Assembly (NCBI GenBank): GCA_900549235.1
Contig: URNT01000001.1
Span: forward strand, 62,001 to 126,000
Direction of reading: 5' to 3'
Source: an uncultured Clostridium sp.
GTDB lineage: Bacteria; Bacillota; Clostridia; Lachnospirales; Lachnospiraceae
Length of the DNA stretch: 64,000 nucleotides
The notes under the pieces are model-generated. The model worked only from the letters and a program-made list of their open reading frames with translations, searched no databases and was not told the origin of the DNA. The position numbers and the translations under genes were made by a program. Of this stretch, positions 9,192 through 18,453 are shown one piece after another. How positions within the stretch are numbered: the first letter of the stretch is position 1; each line of letters starts with the position of its first letter.

Positions 9192-9247
9192 CACTTTTTC
9201 CTCCTGTTTCTGATGCAGCCCGCCGGGCTGTTCCATTTGATGGCTTT

Positions 9248-9253
9248 ATTATA
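9248..9253 (-). promoter_or_regulatory. -10 element of the binding-protein operon
   Basis: TATAAT on the minus strand about 55 bases before the binding-protein start. No good -35 hexamer lies 16-18 bases upstream, which fits an activator-dependent promoter. Confidence 0.5.
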
Positions 9254-9290
9254 CCTTACCCTCCCCCGGGACTGAATGGATTTTTTACCA

Positions 9291-9362
9291 AAAAAGCTTC
9301 ATTTTTCTATGGCCCGATCCAGCATTTTTACTGTATTTTGAAAAAGCTGTACTTTTTTATGG
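9291..9362. promoter_or_regulatory. Two direct repeats, candidate AraC-type regulator sites
   Basis: AAAAAGCTTCATTTTTCTATGG (positions 9291-9312) and a copy at 9341-9362 match at 18 of 22 bases, starting 50 bp apart. They sit immediately upstream of the -35 region of the binding-protein promoter and between it and the divergent kinase promoter. AraC-type regulators such as YesN activate from direct repeats placed in this way. Confidence 0.55.
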
Positions 9363-9393
9363 TCAATTTATCTTTTTTCACGATTGTATTCAT

Positions 9394-9422
9394 TTGACAA
9401 ACGGGGGCCTGGATCATATGAT
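9394..9422 (+). promoter_or_regulatory. Promoter of the two-component system
   Basis: TTGACA (9394-9399), a 17-base spacer and TATGAT (9417-9422) read toward the sensor kinase gene, whose ATG at 9458 follows GGGGGAGG. This is a near-consensus sigma-A promoter. Confidence 0.75.
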
Positions 9423-9457
9423 ATGTATAGTCTTATTTTTAAGGGGGAGGAATCCTT

Positions 9458-11311
9458 ATGCGCTGTTTTCCCGGAACCATCCGCGGACGGATCATGGCCT
9501 GTACGGCGGCCCTGACCCTGCTCACTGCTCTGCTTACCATAACGGCCTGCTCCGCCGTATTCCAATATTTTCTCAAAGAAAGCCAGCTCCAGTCCGCTGA
9601 ATACAATCTTCAGGTGATCCAGAGCAATGTATCGGCCGATATGGAAAATATACTGAACTTTACCCAGTGGTGCGGCTCCAGCGCGGACATCAGCCAATAT
9701 ATGAAGGAATTTGAGGACCAGACCCGTATGCCCTCCATTTCCTCAGAAGATTCCAGGCTGCGCACCATGGCTCTGAGAACCTATGAGCAGTTAAAGGAGA
9801 AATACCACAACACTCATTCCTCCGCCTACATAAGCCGTCTGCTCCTCTCCCCTGCCAACTGCTGCAACTATATGCAGATTTCTGATACAGTGGCATCCAA
9901 CACCTCCCAGGCGGCGGAGATGATCAGCAGACAGCCCTTTTTTGCCCCGCTGATGGAAGCTGGGGATTATCAGTGGATCGGACTGATCCCCGATCCCCTT
10001 CAGACAGGGGCCTCCCAGGAGCTGATCCTTCCTATCCTGCGGCCCGTATACAATCAGTTCAACTCTGACATCGTCGGCTGGGCCTACCTGGCTGTATCGG
10101 AGCAGATGTTCCTTGATTATCTTAACACCTTTCCCCTGGAGGAGGATGCCTCCATTTACCTGACCATCGGGCCCTGTACCTACGGCTTTTCCCAGGGCAG
10201 GCTTTCCCAGTCCCCCTCTCCTTCATCCTGGGAGGTGATCTCTCAGATCCAGAGCCCTACCCTGGACCCCTCTACCTCCGCTGCCAATGTACTCCTTCCA
10301 GACGGCAGCCGGCGCACCCTGATCACCTGCCCCCTGGGCCAGGAGGGCTGGTCTGTGACCCAGATCCTGTCCACCCATTCCAGGCGGGCCCAGCAGCAGA
10401 TCTATCTGTCTGTCATTGCCTGCAGCCTCCTTTTGGTGGGACTGGTAGGCGCAGGACTTTACGCCATGTTGAACCGGATGATCAACCGGCCTGTGGGACG
10501 GCTTCTTGGTACTATGGAAAATATTTCCAAAGGTGATTTTTCCAGGGATTCCTCCATTGAGTGGGAGGATGAGTTCGGCATTATCGGAAGGGGCATTAAC
10601 CAGATGTCTGAAAATGTGGTCTCTCTGATGGATAAAAAGGTAGAGGCTGAAAAGCACAAAAAGGACCTGGAATACCAGATCCTTCAAAGCCAGATCAACC
10701 CCCACTTCCTCTACAATACCCTGAATTCCATCAAGTGGATGGCTACCATCCAGAACGCTTCCGGCATTGCGGAGATGACCACCGCCCTGGCAAGGCTGAT
10801 GAAAAATGTATCCAAGGGGCGGACCGCCTTGATCCCCTTGAAGGAGGAGCTGGATCTGGTCAATGACTATTTCCTGATCCAGCAGTACCGCTACGGCGGC
10901 AGCATCACCCTGGAGTACAGCCTGGCCTCAGAGGATTTAAACCAATGCCTGATTCACCGCTTTACCCTTCAGCCCATTGTGGAAAACGCCCTGTTCCATG
11001 GCATCGAACCAAAGGGCTGCGCAGGCTCCATCCGGATCCTCTGCGAGAGCCGGGAGGCTGAAGCCCTGGGACAGATCCTTGTGATCACCGTCACCGACAA
11101 CGGCATCGGCATGACCCAGGAAACCATTAACCGGGTGCTGTCCGGAAATGAGCCTCCTGCCGCTGATTTCTTCCGCCAGGTGGGAGTAAACAATGTAAAT
11201 CAGCGGATCCGGTATGAATTTGGAGAGGCCTACGGCATTTCCATCGAAAGCGAACCGGGCAGCTACACCTCTATGAGGATCACCCTGCCTTACCAAACAG
11301 AAGGGATATGA
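9458..11311 (+). CDS. Sensor histidine kinase, YesM family
   Basis: A 617-residue membrane kinase. One transmembrane segment lies at about 12-35 and another at about 315-337, enclosing a large extracytoplasmic sensor domain. A HAMP linker follows, then the His_kinase domain with NPHFLYNTLNSIKWM (phosphorylated His near 415) and an ATPase lid region with VENALFHGIEP and TDNGIGM. YesM-type kinases sense carbohydrates or binding-protein complexes. The stop codon is one base from the next gene's TTG start, so kinase and regulator are co-translated. Confidence 0.93.
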   Translation: MRCFPGTIRGRIMACTAALTLLTALLTITACSAVFQYFLKESQLQSAEYNLQVIQSNVSADMENILNFTQWCGSSADISQYMKEFEDQTRMPSISSEDSRLRTMALRTYEQLKEKYHNTHSSAYISRLLLSPANCCNYMQISDTVASNTSQAAEMISRQPFFAPLMEAGDYQWIGLIPDPLQTGASQELILPILRPVYNQFNSDIVGWAYLAVSEQMFLDYLNTFPLEEDASIYLTIGPCTYGFSQGRLSQSPSPSSWEVISQIQSPTLDPSTSAANVLLPDGSRRTLITCPLGQEGWSVTQILSTHSRRAQQQIYLSVIACSLLLVGLVGAGLYAMLNRMINRPVGRLLGTMENISKGDFSRDSSIEWEDEFGIIGRGINQMSENVVSLMDKKVEAEKHKKDLEYQILQSQINPHFLYNTLNSIKWMATIQNASGIAEMTTALARLMKNVSKGRTALIPLKEELDLVNDYFLIQQYRYGGSITLEYSLASEDLNQCLIHRFTLQPIVENALFHGIEPKGCAGSIRILCESREAEALGQILVITVTDNGIGMTQETINRVLSGNEPPAADFFRQVGVNNVNQRIRYEFGEAYGISIESEPGSYTSMRITLPYQTEGI

Positions 11312-12946
11312 TTGAGTATGATCAAGCTTTTAATTGCAGATGACGAGCCTCTGGTACAGATCGGCATCAAATCCATGCTGGACTGGGCCTCCCTTGGGAT
11401 CCAGGTCTGCGGCACTGCCGCCAACGGCCAGGCGGCTTTTGAGATGATCCGGGAGTACAGCCCCCAGATCGTGATCACCGATATAAAAATGCCCATTATG
11501 AACGGGCTGGAGCTGGTAAAAGCCTCAAAGGATGCCTTCGGCTCCATCCCCTTGTTTATCGTCCTTACCAGCTATGAGGAGTTTCAGCTGATCCGCCAGG
11601 CTCTCTCCTACCAGGTGGTGGACTACCTGATCAAGCTGGAACTGGACGCGGACAGCCTGAAGGCCTCTGTGGACCGGGCTATGGAACGGCTGGAGGAGCT
11701 GACGGCCAGCCAGGCCTACCGCCAGACGGCAGGGCGTCCTCTTTTGCAGAATTATCAGGACAAATTTTTCATGCGCCTGCTGCATAACCTTTTTGACAGC
11801 CGGGAGCAGTTTGAGATCCAGGTCCGGGATCTTAAGCTGGACTTTGGAGACAGCTGCTATCTGGCTTCCCATGGAGAGATTAAGAGCCCCCTTGCCGGGC
11901 AGATGGATCCCGAAAAGCAGGCAAAGCTCTATTCCAGCAGCCTGCAGATGATCCAGGAGATCCTTGGAAAACATGTGCCCTGTTATGTAATCTCCCTGGA
12001 CCGTGTTCATTTTGGGGTAATTTATCATTTTAAGACCATGGAGCAGTGCGATCTGGAGGCTGTATACAAAGCCTGGGACAATGCTGCTTCCATGGTCCAC
12101 AACTATTTTAACGTACAGCTGCGGGCGGGCCTTGGATCCGGTGTGGACGATCCCTTAAAGATCAGCGGCTCCTATCAGGAGGCCAGACAGGCCTTTAACC
12201 TGTCAGAGCCGTCGGCCTCTCTTGTGCCATTTTATAAGGTGACAGAGGATTCCTATAAAAATTCTTTTAACATTTCCCTGTTTAAAAGTGCCCTGACCCG
12301 GGCCTTTGAGGAATTTGACACAGACGTACTCTATGAGACCCTGACGGAGATCACAGACCTGTTCCTCTCCCATCCAGGCCGATGCCTCCAGGCAGTAGAC
12401 GGAGCCTGCAACATCCTCTACCTGGCCATCTCCCTTCTCCCTGAGGGAGAGGATACCATCCGGGAGATCTTTGAGGCCTATCCTGAGGGCTACCGCTCCA
12501 TCTATGCTGCCCCGGACGTGCTTTTTGTAAGCCAGTGGCTCAATACCCTGAGGGACGGCCTCTGCGATGTGCTGAAAAACAAGAGAAAAACCTACAAGGA
12601 CCACGTTGTATCCAATGTACAGAAATATATAAACAGCCATCTGGAGGACCGGCTGACCTTAAATGAGGTCTCCGCCGTCTTTGGTCTGAGTCCCAATTAC
12701 CTGAGCGTCCTGTTTAAGAAAACCTGCAGTATGGGCTTTTCCGAGTACATTACCCAGAAAAAGGTATCCAGGGCAAAGGCTCTGCTTCTGGAGCAGGATC
12801 TTAAGATCTATGAGGTGGCGGACCGGCTGGGCTTTGAGAGCGCCTTCTATTTCAGCAAGGTGTTCAAAAAGGTGGAAGGGGTGTCCCCCAGAGAATATAT
12901 CCAGTCCCATGTCCACACACCGAACCCGGAACATCATCCGCAATAA
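11312..12946 (+). CDS. Response regulator with AraC-type DNA-binding domain (YesN family)
   Basis: A 544-residue protein. A receiver domain (1-125) carries the acidic pair DDE near residue 10, the phosphoacceptor Asp57 in ITDIKMP, and the conserved Lys in YLIKLE. A long linker domain follows, then a C-terminal AraC double helix-turn-helix (about 440-540: LNEVSAVFGLSPNYLSVLFKK and VADRLGFESAFYFSKVFKK). Either the TTG at 11312 or the ATG at 11318 may start it; AAGGG is better spaced for the TTG. It probably activates the divergent transporter operon through the repeats at 9291-9362. Confidence 0.92.
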   Translation: MSMIKLLIADDEPLVQIGIKSMLDWASLGIQVCGTAANGQAAFEMIREYSPQIVITDIKMPIMNGLELVKASKDAFGSIPLFIVLTSYEEFQLIRQALSYQVVDYLIKLELDADSLKASVDRAMERLEELTASQAYRQTAGRPLLQNYQDKFFMRLLHNLFDSREQFEIQVRDLKLDFGDSCYLASHGEIKSPLAGQMDPEKQAKLYSSSLQMIQEILGKHVPCYVISLDRVHFGVIYHFKTMEQCDLEAVYKAWDNAASMVHNYFNVQLRAGLGSGVDDPLKISGSYQEARQAFNLSEPSASLVPFYKVTEDSYKNSFNISLFKSALTRAFEEFDTDVLYETLTEITDLFLSHPGRCLQAVDGACNILYLAISLLPEGEDTIREIFEAYPEGYRSIYAAPDVLFVSQWLNTLRDGLCDVLKNKRKTYKDHVVSNVQKYINSHLEDRLTLNEVSAVFGLSPNYLSVLFKKTCSMGFSEYITQKKVSRAKALLLEQDLKIYEVADRLGFESAFYFSKVFKKVEGVSPREYIQSHVHTPNPEHHPQ

Positions 12947-12960
12947 AAGGAGTGTTACTA

Positions 12961-14816
12961 TGTTTACAGAGTTTGCAGACACTTATACCGGGGAACTTCT
13001 CCCCTTCTCTCCCACCGCCCCTGCAGGATGCCGGAGGGCCTGGGAGGCGCTTTCCTCCCTTTCTCTGCCTTCAGAGGGCAGATCCGTTTCTGAACACCTG
13101 ATCCGGGAGGCCGAGGAGACCATTTCCTCCCCCTGGTCTCAGATCCTGGCCGCCGACTATCTGGATTTTTCCCGGACAGGAAACCGGGAGCGGTTTGAGA
13201 CTAAGCAGTTTTCCCGACGCATCCGCTTAAATGCCCTGATCCTGGGAGAATGCTGCGAACATCAGGGCCGGTTCCTGGACGCTATTATAGACGGCCTGTA
13301 TCTCATCTGCGAAGAAACCGCCTGGCAGCTTCCTGCCCACAATTCCTATATCCGGGACACCCCCCAGCTTCCCCTGCCTGATGTATCAAGGCCGGTTCTG
13401 GATCTCTTTGCAGCAGAAACAGGGGCTGTGCTGGCCGCCGCGGCCTATGTGATGAAGGAGGAACTTGATTCTGTCAGTCCCCTGATCGTGAAAATGATCC
13501 GTAAGCAGCTGAAGGAGCGGATCTTTACGCCTTATCTGACAGAGCATTTCTGGTGGATGGGAGACGGACATTCTCCCATGAACAACTGGACCGTGTGGTG
13601 CACCCAGAATGTACTGCTGGCCGCCTTCCTGTCCGACCTGGACCAGGCCTCCAGACAGGCGGTATTTAAAAAGGCCTGCAGGAGCATCGACTATTTTCTG
13701 GCAGAATACGGGGAGGACGGCTGCTGCGACGAGGGAGCCCAGTATTACCGCCATGCGGGGCTGTGCCTGTTTAACTGCCTGGAGCTTTTAAATGGGATCA
13801 CAGGGAATCATTTTTCTTCCCTGTATCAGGAACCCAAGATAAAAAATATTGCCTCCTATATCCTGAAGGTTCATGTGGCAGACGGCTATTATATTAACTT
13901 TTCCGACTGTTCTCCCATGGCCGGGCGGTGCGGCGCCAGGGAATACCTCTTTGGAGCCAGAACGGGGCAGCCGGAACTGATGGCACTGGCCGCAGCGGAT
14001 CTAAAGCGCAGCGCCGATCCCCTTCTTTCTGAAGAACACAACCTTTTTTACCGCCTTCAAGCGCTCTTTGTCTGCAGAGAAATGCTTTCCTCTCCCTTAA
14101 AGGAACAGGAGAAGGGAATGGATGTTTACTTCCCCAGCACCGGACTTCTGATCGCCAGAGACGAACATTTCTGCCTGGCCGTCAAGTCAGGCTCCAATGA
14201 CGACAGCCACAACCACAACGACACCGGCAGCTTTACCCTGTACCAGGATGGAAAGCCCCTTTTTATCGACGTGGGAGTGGAGACCTACCAGAAAAAGACC
14301 TTTTCTCCCCGGCGGTATGAAATCTGGACCATGCAGTCCCAGTACCACAACCTGCTCTCCTTTCGGGATTCGTCAGAGCCGGAAAAACTTATCATGGAAC
14401 AGGCTGGACCGGAATTTGGAGCAGAGAATACCGCCTGGAAGCTGAATGACCGGGAAGTTTTTATGTCTATGGAGCTGGCTCCGGCCTTCGGCCATCCAAA
14501 GTTACGCTCCTGGAAACGTGAGGTGCGTTTTGTAAAAGGGGGAGAGATCCGCATAAGGGATCAGGTAAAAACAGACGGCCTTCTGCCGGTGCTGTCCCTG
14601 ATGACCTATGAGGAGCCGGTATGGGATGAAAAGGAAATGCTCCTTTCCATCGGAGCCGCAGGCCGGTGCCGGATCCATGGCTGCGCAGGGGTACAGACTG
14701 AGCGGATTCCTATAACCGATCCCCGGCTGCAGACTGCATGGAAGCATGATATATGGAGGGTGCTGGTGGAATTTGAGGGGGAGGAAGGGGAGTTGATTGT
14801 AAAAAGAGGGTTTTAA
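12961..14816 (+). CDS. Second heparinase II/III-like protein
   Basis: 618 residues from the ATG at 12961, preceded by AAAAGGAG. A longer frame that overlaps the regulator gene is ignored because this start has the ribosome site. The alpha-toroid half includes HFWWMGDGHSPMNNWTVWC, and the beta-sandwich half has DDSHNHNDTGSFTLYQDGK and FIDVGVETY, the superfamily signature. There is no signal peptide. It differs strongly from the lyase at 2447-4462, so the two probably cleave different linkages or chain lengths. It is the third gene of the kinase-regulator operon. Confidence 0.85.
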
Positions 14817-14834
14817 GAGAAATGAAAGAAACAC

Positions 14835-14863
14835 TTGCACTTCAGAAACATTTTGACTATAAT
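14835..14863 (+). promoter_or_regulatory. Promoter of the antitoxin RNA
   Basis: TTGCAC (14835-14840), exactly 17 bases, then TATAAT (14858-14863). It fires away from the lyase gene into a region with no open frame, ending at the terminator at 14936-14969. Confidence 0.75.
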
Positions 14864-14869
14864 ATAGAT

Positions 14870-14969
14870 ATAAAGAAAGCACCCACTCCAAAAGTGGATG
14901 CCTCAAGATAAGGCTTTAGTGTTCTAACGAACACCGCCCATCCCGTTTGCAGACAGGATGGGCATTTTT
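14870..14969 (+). ncRNA. Probable antitoxin RNA of a type I toxin-antitoxin pair
   Basis: About 100 nt from the promoter above to a terminator. It can form CCACT/AGTGG, GCCT/AGGC and GTGTTC/GAACAC hairpins before the terminator stem GCCCATCC (14936-14943) with GGATGGGC (14956-14963), then T5. It is transcribed convergently toward the small toxin gene and overlaps its 3' end, the arrangement of TxpA/RatA and Fst-type systems. Base pairing with the toxin mRNA tail would block toxin production. Confidence 0.65.
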
Positions 14970-15084
14970 ATTTTCGCTTGTTTCTCTTATCGAGAAAGGC
15001 GATGAATGCGATGATACAACCAGCAAAGGATATGAGTAATCCCAATATCCCTATCATAACCATGATAGTCTCGTAGGCTGTCAT
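14968..15084 (-). CDS. Holin-like type I toxin, 38 residues
   Basis: The ATG at 15084 has an excellent AAGGAGGTGGTGCGT leader. The peptide starts MTAYETIMVMIGILGLLISF, has one hydrophobic helix (about residues 7-30) and ends with the basic tail DKRNKRK. This is the hallmark of the putative holin-like toxin family of Firmicutes type I systems, which damage the membrane when unrepressed. Its mRNA 3' end overlaps the convergent RNA at 14870-14969. Confidence 0.8.
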   Translation of the reverse strand: MTAYETIMVMIGILGLLISFAGCIIAFIAFLDKRNKRK

Positions 15085-15177
15085 ACGCACCACCTCCTTC
15101 CCTATGTATTCCCGGCAAACCGGGTTTCAAGTTTGGGAGGCATACCACTCCTGTCATGAGTGCTTTCCGTAGGAATT

Positions 15178-15206
15178 ATTTTAACATAGGATCTTTTGCT
15201 TTTCAA
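15178..15206 (-). promoter_or_regulatory. Promoter of the toxin mRNA
   Basis: On the minus strand TTGAAA (15206-15201), 17 bases, TAAAAT (15183-15178). This gives a leader of about 85 nt before the toxin ATG. The leader carries a block (15137-15166) resembling the 5' part of the antitoxin RNA. Confidence 0.6.
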
Positions 15207-15230
15207 TCATAAAATAACGGAGGGGGAAGC

Positions 15231-15863
15231 TTACTGACCAATCAGCCCCAAAAGCTCCTCCGGCCTTTCAAAAACATATTCCGGCGTTCCCATTCCTTCG
15301 TTCAGCACGCTGCCCCATTTCGCAAATCCGAAGTCCATGCCTGCGTTTTGGGCTGCCTGGCAGTCTGAGGGGGCATCACCGATGTAGATGGCCTCCTCTG
15401 GCTTAAGCTGCAGCTTTTCCAGGCATTTTAAAAGAGGCTCAGGATCGGGCTTATGCTTTTTGGTGTCCTCCGCAAGGACCGCTGCCGCCATATACTGATC
15501 CAGGCCCTTTGAGCCCATATCGATCTGGTACTGTGCCCTTGTCTTGGCCGATACCACCGCCTGGATTATACCGGCGGCCTGGAAGGCAGGGAAAACCTGC
15601 TCCAGGCCTTCATAAAGGATGGCTCCTTCCTCGTATTCATTCACATATCGGACCCATCTGTCATAGACTCTCTCCCGGTCCCGGATCCCAAGAAGCTCCA
15701 GGGTCTTCATCCCCGGGTAGGCCACAAAGGGAAGCACGTCCTCAAACTGCCGCTCCTCCCCCAGCTCCTCCCGGATAATCTGCAAAAGGGGATACAGGTT
15801 CATATTCAGGGTGTTTAAAATGGTTCCGTCTATATCGTAGATGACTGCTTTGTATGGTTTCAT
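15231..15863 (-). CDS. HAD-family phosphatase (phosphoglycolate phosphatase-like)
   Basis: A 210-residue protein with HAD motif I, YDIDGTILNT, at residues 8-17. A helical cap follows, then motif II VSAKT and motif III/IV KPDPEPLL with IGDAPSDCQAA near 160. The Asp pair in motif I and the GDxxxD motif are intact. It resembles the PGP/beta-phosphoglucomutase subfamily. The ribosome site is GGGAGACCCC. Its substrate cannot be told from sequence, and there is no obvious operon partner. Confidence 0.85.
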   Translation of the reverse strand: MKPYKAVIYDIDGTILNTLNMNLYPLLQIIREELGEERQFEDVLPFVAYPGMKTLELLGIRDRERVYDRWVRYVNEYEEGAILYEGLEQVFPAFQAAGIIQAVVSAKTRAQYQIDMGSKGLDQYMAAAVLAEDTKKHKPDPEPLLKCLEKLQLKPEEAIYIGDAPSDCQAAQNAGMDFGFAKWGSVLNEGMGTPEYVFERPEELLGLIGQ

Positions 15864-15892
15864 GGGGTCTCCCTTCTGGTCATTTTATTTTC

Positions 15893-16207
15893 TTACAAAT
15901 GGTTGTCCGTATCTCTTGCTCCATACATCAGGCGGCGTACTTCCATCACATCATCAATCACAACATAATAAACCACATAATTTCTTACATAAATTCTGTA
16001 ATATGGATAATCACGTTTTTTCACAGAATGATATGGTTCAAAAGAAACAGGATGATCCAGTCTTTCCAAAATAGCAGCTTCAACATCATCAATCAAACGT
16101 AATGCTGCATCTTCATTTTTTAAAACATTGGCAATGTAATTCGCTGTATTGATTAAATCCTGTTCAAAAAGTGGCAAATATCTAAGATGATAGGACTTAT
16201 TTTCCAT
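15893..16207 (-). CDS. ParE/RelE-family toxin
   Basis: A 104-residue basic protein with the RelE/ParE fold: an N-terminal helix pair (YLPLFEQDLINTANYIAN) and a C-terminal sheet (YYRIYVRNYVVYYVVIDD, then VMEVRRLMYGARD). Its start overlaps the end of the antitoxin gene by 11 bases, typical of a translationally coupled type II pair. ParE members target gyrase and RelE members cleave mRNA; the sequence does not decide which. Confidence 0.85.
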   Translation of the reverse strand: MENKSYHLRYLPLFEQDLINTANYIANVLKNEDAALRLIDDVEAAILERLDHPVSFEPYHSVKKRDYPYYRIYVRNYVVYYVVIDDVMEVRRLMYGARDTDNHL

Positions 16208-16457
16208 GAACTGCTCTCCTTACATGGCTGAAAACTGTTTCATGGGAAAGCCTTTCTTCCGTCATGGCCGCCTGTCTGTCAGCCTCATCAAGTTTCATCT
16301 CAACACCATCTGTCAGACTTGCATATTCTTCCAGGCTTAATACAACCATTGCACCATAACCATTTTTTGTAAGGTATACAGGGGACCCACTGTTTACAAT
16401 CGTTTCAATCTCCGGAAATTTATTTCTAAGGTCAGAAACAGGTCTAATTTGTATCAT
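16197..16457 (-). CDS. Phd/YefM-RelB-type antitoxin
   Basis: 86 residues from the ATG at 16457, which has AAAGGAG eight bases upstream. The N-terminal half, IRPVSDLRNKFPEIETIVNS, and GYGAMVVLSLEEYASL are the Phd/YefM DNA-binding fold. The C-terminal half is a charged, flexible toxin-binding tail. It is expected to repress its own promoter together with the toxin encoded just downstream. Confidence 0.85.
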   Translation of the reverse strand: MIQIRPVSDLRNKFPEIETIVNSGSPVYLTKNGYGAMVVLSLEEYASLTDGVEMKLDEADRQAAMTEERLSHETVFSHVRRAVHGK

Positions 16458-16541
16458 GTTCAAGCACTCCTTTCGCAAACTTATTCTATCCTGATTTTAT
16501 CAGAATATTATCACGAAAGCAATGCCTTTTCATCCCATCCC

Positions 16542-18350
16542 CTACCCCTTATACCCGAAATCCGGCACCTCTCCCCATCTCTTCCTGAAATAATGAGCAG
16601 CCAGCTTAGGCCGTCTGTCTCTTGTAAAAAGGCCCTTTTTATTCCCATCTGCCCTCATACAGCCCTGAACAGCGGCAAAGTCCGCAAAATTCCACACTTG
16701 CTCGCCGATGAAGAAGCTCCGTTTATCAAACTCCTGGTTCTGCCTTCTGTAATATTCCATCTGGAATTCCTCGCTGAACATCTCCGGAACGCACTGATGG
16801 ATACCGGCGATGGCATCGGCTCCGTATTCAGTGATCATCACAGGCTTTCCCTGCTTTTCCCAGAAATCCAGCTCCTGATTCAGCCCGTAGCAGGCCGCGT
16901 CCAGGTCCCCCGACAGGTTGTACCAGCCGTAGTACCGGTTGATGCACACCACATCCATGGTCCTGGTAACCAGATCCTTTTCATAATTATTCTGGCAGCA
17001 CACAAAGGTAACAGGGCGGTCTGCCGGATCCAGACGGTGGGTCAGTTCATACAGAGAATGCCAGTAATCATAGGCCGATTCCGGAAAATGCTCCGTATCC
17101 GGCTCATTTCCCATAGACCACATTACCACGCAGGGATGGTTCTTATCCCTGGCGATCATATCCCTCAGCACCTGCTCATGGTGCTCCCGGATACGGAAGG
17201 TCTTATAAGGGTCGCAGTCCGCTCCCGCTCCGATCCCCACAGCCGGAGTCTCGTCAATGATCACGATTCCCTCCCGGTCGCAAAGGTCATACATCTCCTC
17301 CGCGTAAGGGTAATGGCTGGTGCGGAAGGAATTGGCGTGAAGCCAGTGGATCAGGTTCACGTCCTTCACATCCAGGCACAGATCCAGCCCTCTCCCGTGA
17401 AAAGCAGAATCCTCATGCTTTCCAAAGCCCTTAAAGTAAAATGGCTTTCCATTGATCAGGAACCTGGTTCCATCTACCTTTACAGTGCGGATCCCAAAGC
17501 TCTGTTCATAGGTATCCTTCCCGTAAGTTACCATAGCCCGGTACAGATAAGGCTCACCCGGCCAGGGCCACCAGAGCCTGGCATCGGAAATGTTAAGCCG
17601 GCCCTTTCTGCCCTCTCCCTCTGCCGCCAGATTTCCCTCTGCGTCAAGGATCCGAATCCGCACCGGTTCCTCTTCTGCCGGTCCGCCCGTCTTAATCTCA
17701 TAATCCACAAGTCCCTCTGTTCCCTGGATCCCAGGAACCAGAGTAATATCCTGTATATAAGCTGCTGGAGTTGTATACAGGCGAACCGGACGGTTGATCC
17801 CGGCATAATTAAAAAAGTCAAAATTAGGCATATTTTGAGGTTTTCTCCACCGTTTGGCCGCCTCCACCCCGGGAACCCCAGGATTATCTGAGCCGAAAAA
17901 GGCAGTGGCGCCTTCATTTCCCACCGGAAGGGTGCTGTGATCCACCCGATTGTCCACCGCCACCAGAAGCCGGCAGGTCTCCCCCGCCTTTACAAGATGT
18001 GTAACCTCAATCTCAAAGGGAAGAAAGCCTCCCTTGTGCTCCGCTGCCAGACGGCCATTTACATAAACTTTTCCCCAGTGGGTCACTGCGTCAAAGCGCA
18101 GCACCAGCCTCTGCCCCAAAAGCATAAAAGGCACTCTAAACTCCCTGTAATAATACACCCAGCCGTAATGATTACGGTAAGCTGGATCATCCTTCTGATC
18201 ATTATAGGAGGCCGGTACCGCAATAGGCTCCGGTTTCCTGTCACCCATCTCAAAACATACTCCCGGCTCCTTTGTATCCCCCAGGAAAAAATCCCAAACT
18301 CCGCCCAGATCATACATCATGCGGGAACCATTGATCTGTGGATATAGCAT
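16542..18350 (-). CDS. GH2 beta-glucuronidase-like glycoside hydrolase
   Basis: A 602-residue enzyme with GH2 sandwich domain (1-180), immunoglobulin-like domain (about 180-275) and TIM barrel (about 275-602). The acid/base Glu lies in WSMGNEPDTEH near 413 and the nucleophile in VMITEYGAD near 505. Length and motifs match bacterial beta-glucuronidases (UidA type). There is no signal peptide. It would remove terminal glucuronic acid from oligosaccharides made by the lyases upstream, so it completes the pathway although it is a separate transcription unit. The start has AGAGGAGAG upstream. Confidence 0.88.
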   Translation of the reverse strand: MLYPQINGSRMMYDLGGVWDFFLGDTKEPGVCFEMGDRKPEPIAVPASYNDQKDDPAYRNHYGWVYYYREFRVPFMLLGQRLVLRFDAVTHWGKVYVNGRLAAEHKGGFLPFEIEVTHLVKAGETCRLLVAVDNRVDHSTLPVGNEGATAFFGSDNPGVPGVEAAKRWRKPQNMPNFDFFNYAGINRPVRLYTTPAAYIQDITLVPGIQGTEGLVDYEIKTGGPAEEEPVRIRILDAEGNLAAEGEGRKGRLNISDARLWWPWPGEPYLYRAMVTYGKDTYEQSFGIRTVKVDGTRFLINGKPFYFKGFGKHEDSAFHGRGLDLCLDVKDVNLIHWLHANSFRTSHYPYAEEMYDLCDREGIVIIDETPAVGIGAGADCDPYKTFRIREHHEQVLRDMIARDKNHPCVVMWSMGNEPDTEHFPESAYDYWHSLYELTHRLDPADRPVTFVCCQNNYEKDLVTRTMDVVCINRYYGWYNLSGDLDAACYGLNQELDFWEKQGKPVMITEYGADAIAGIHQCVPEMFSEEFQMEYYRRQNQEFDKRSFFIGEQVWNFADFAAVQGCMRADGNKKGLFTRDRRPKLAAHYFRKRWGEVPDFGYKG

Positions 18351-18453
18351 ACTGTCTCTCCTCTCTGCCTGACGGCATCCATTTTTCTTTTATCATAGCT
18401 GAAAGCCTGGAAAAACAACATGCATTTTATCAATGAATACCTGCAATCTTCTA

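Noticed and set aside
16449..17891. 480-codon plus-strand frame opposite the GH2 gene
   Set aside because: Same reasoning; the minus strand has intact GH2 catalytic motifs.
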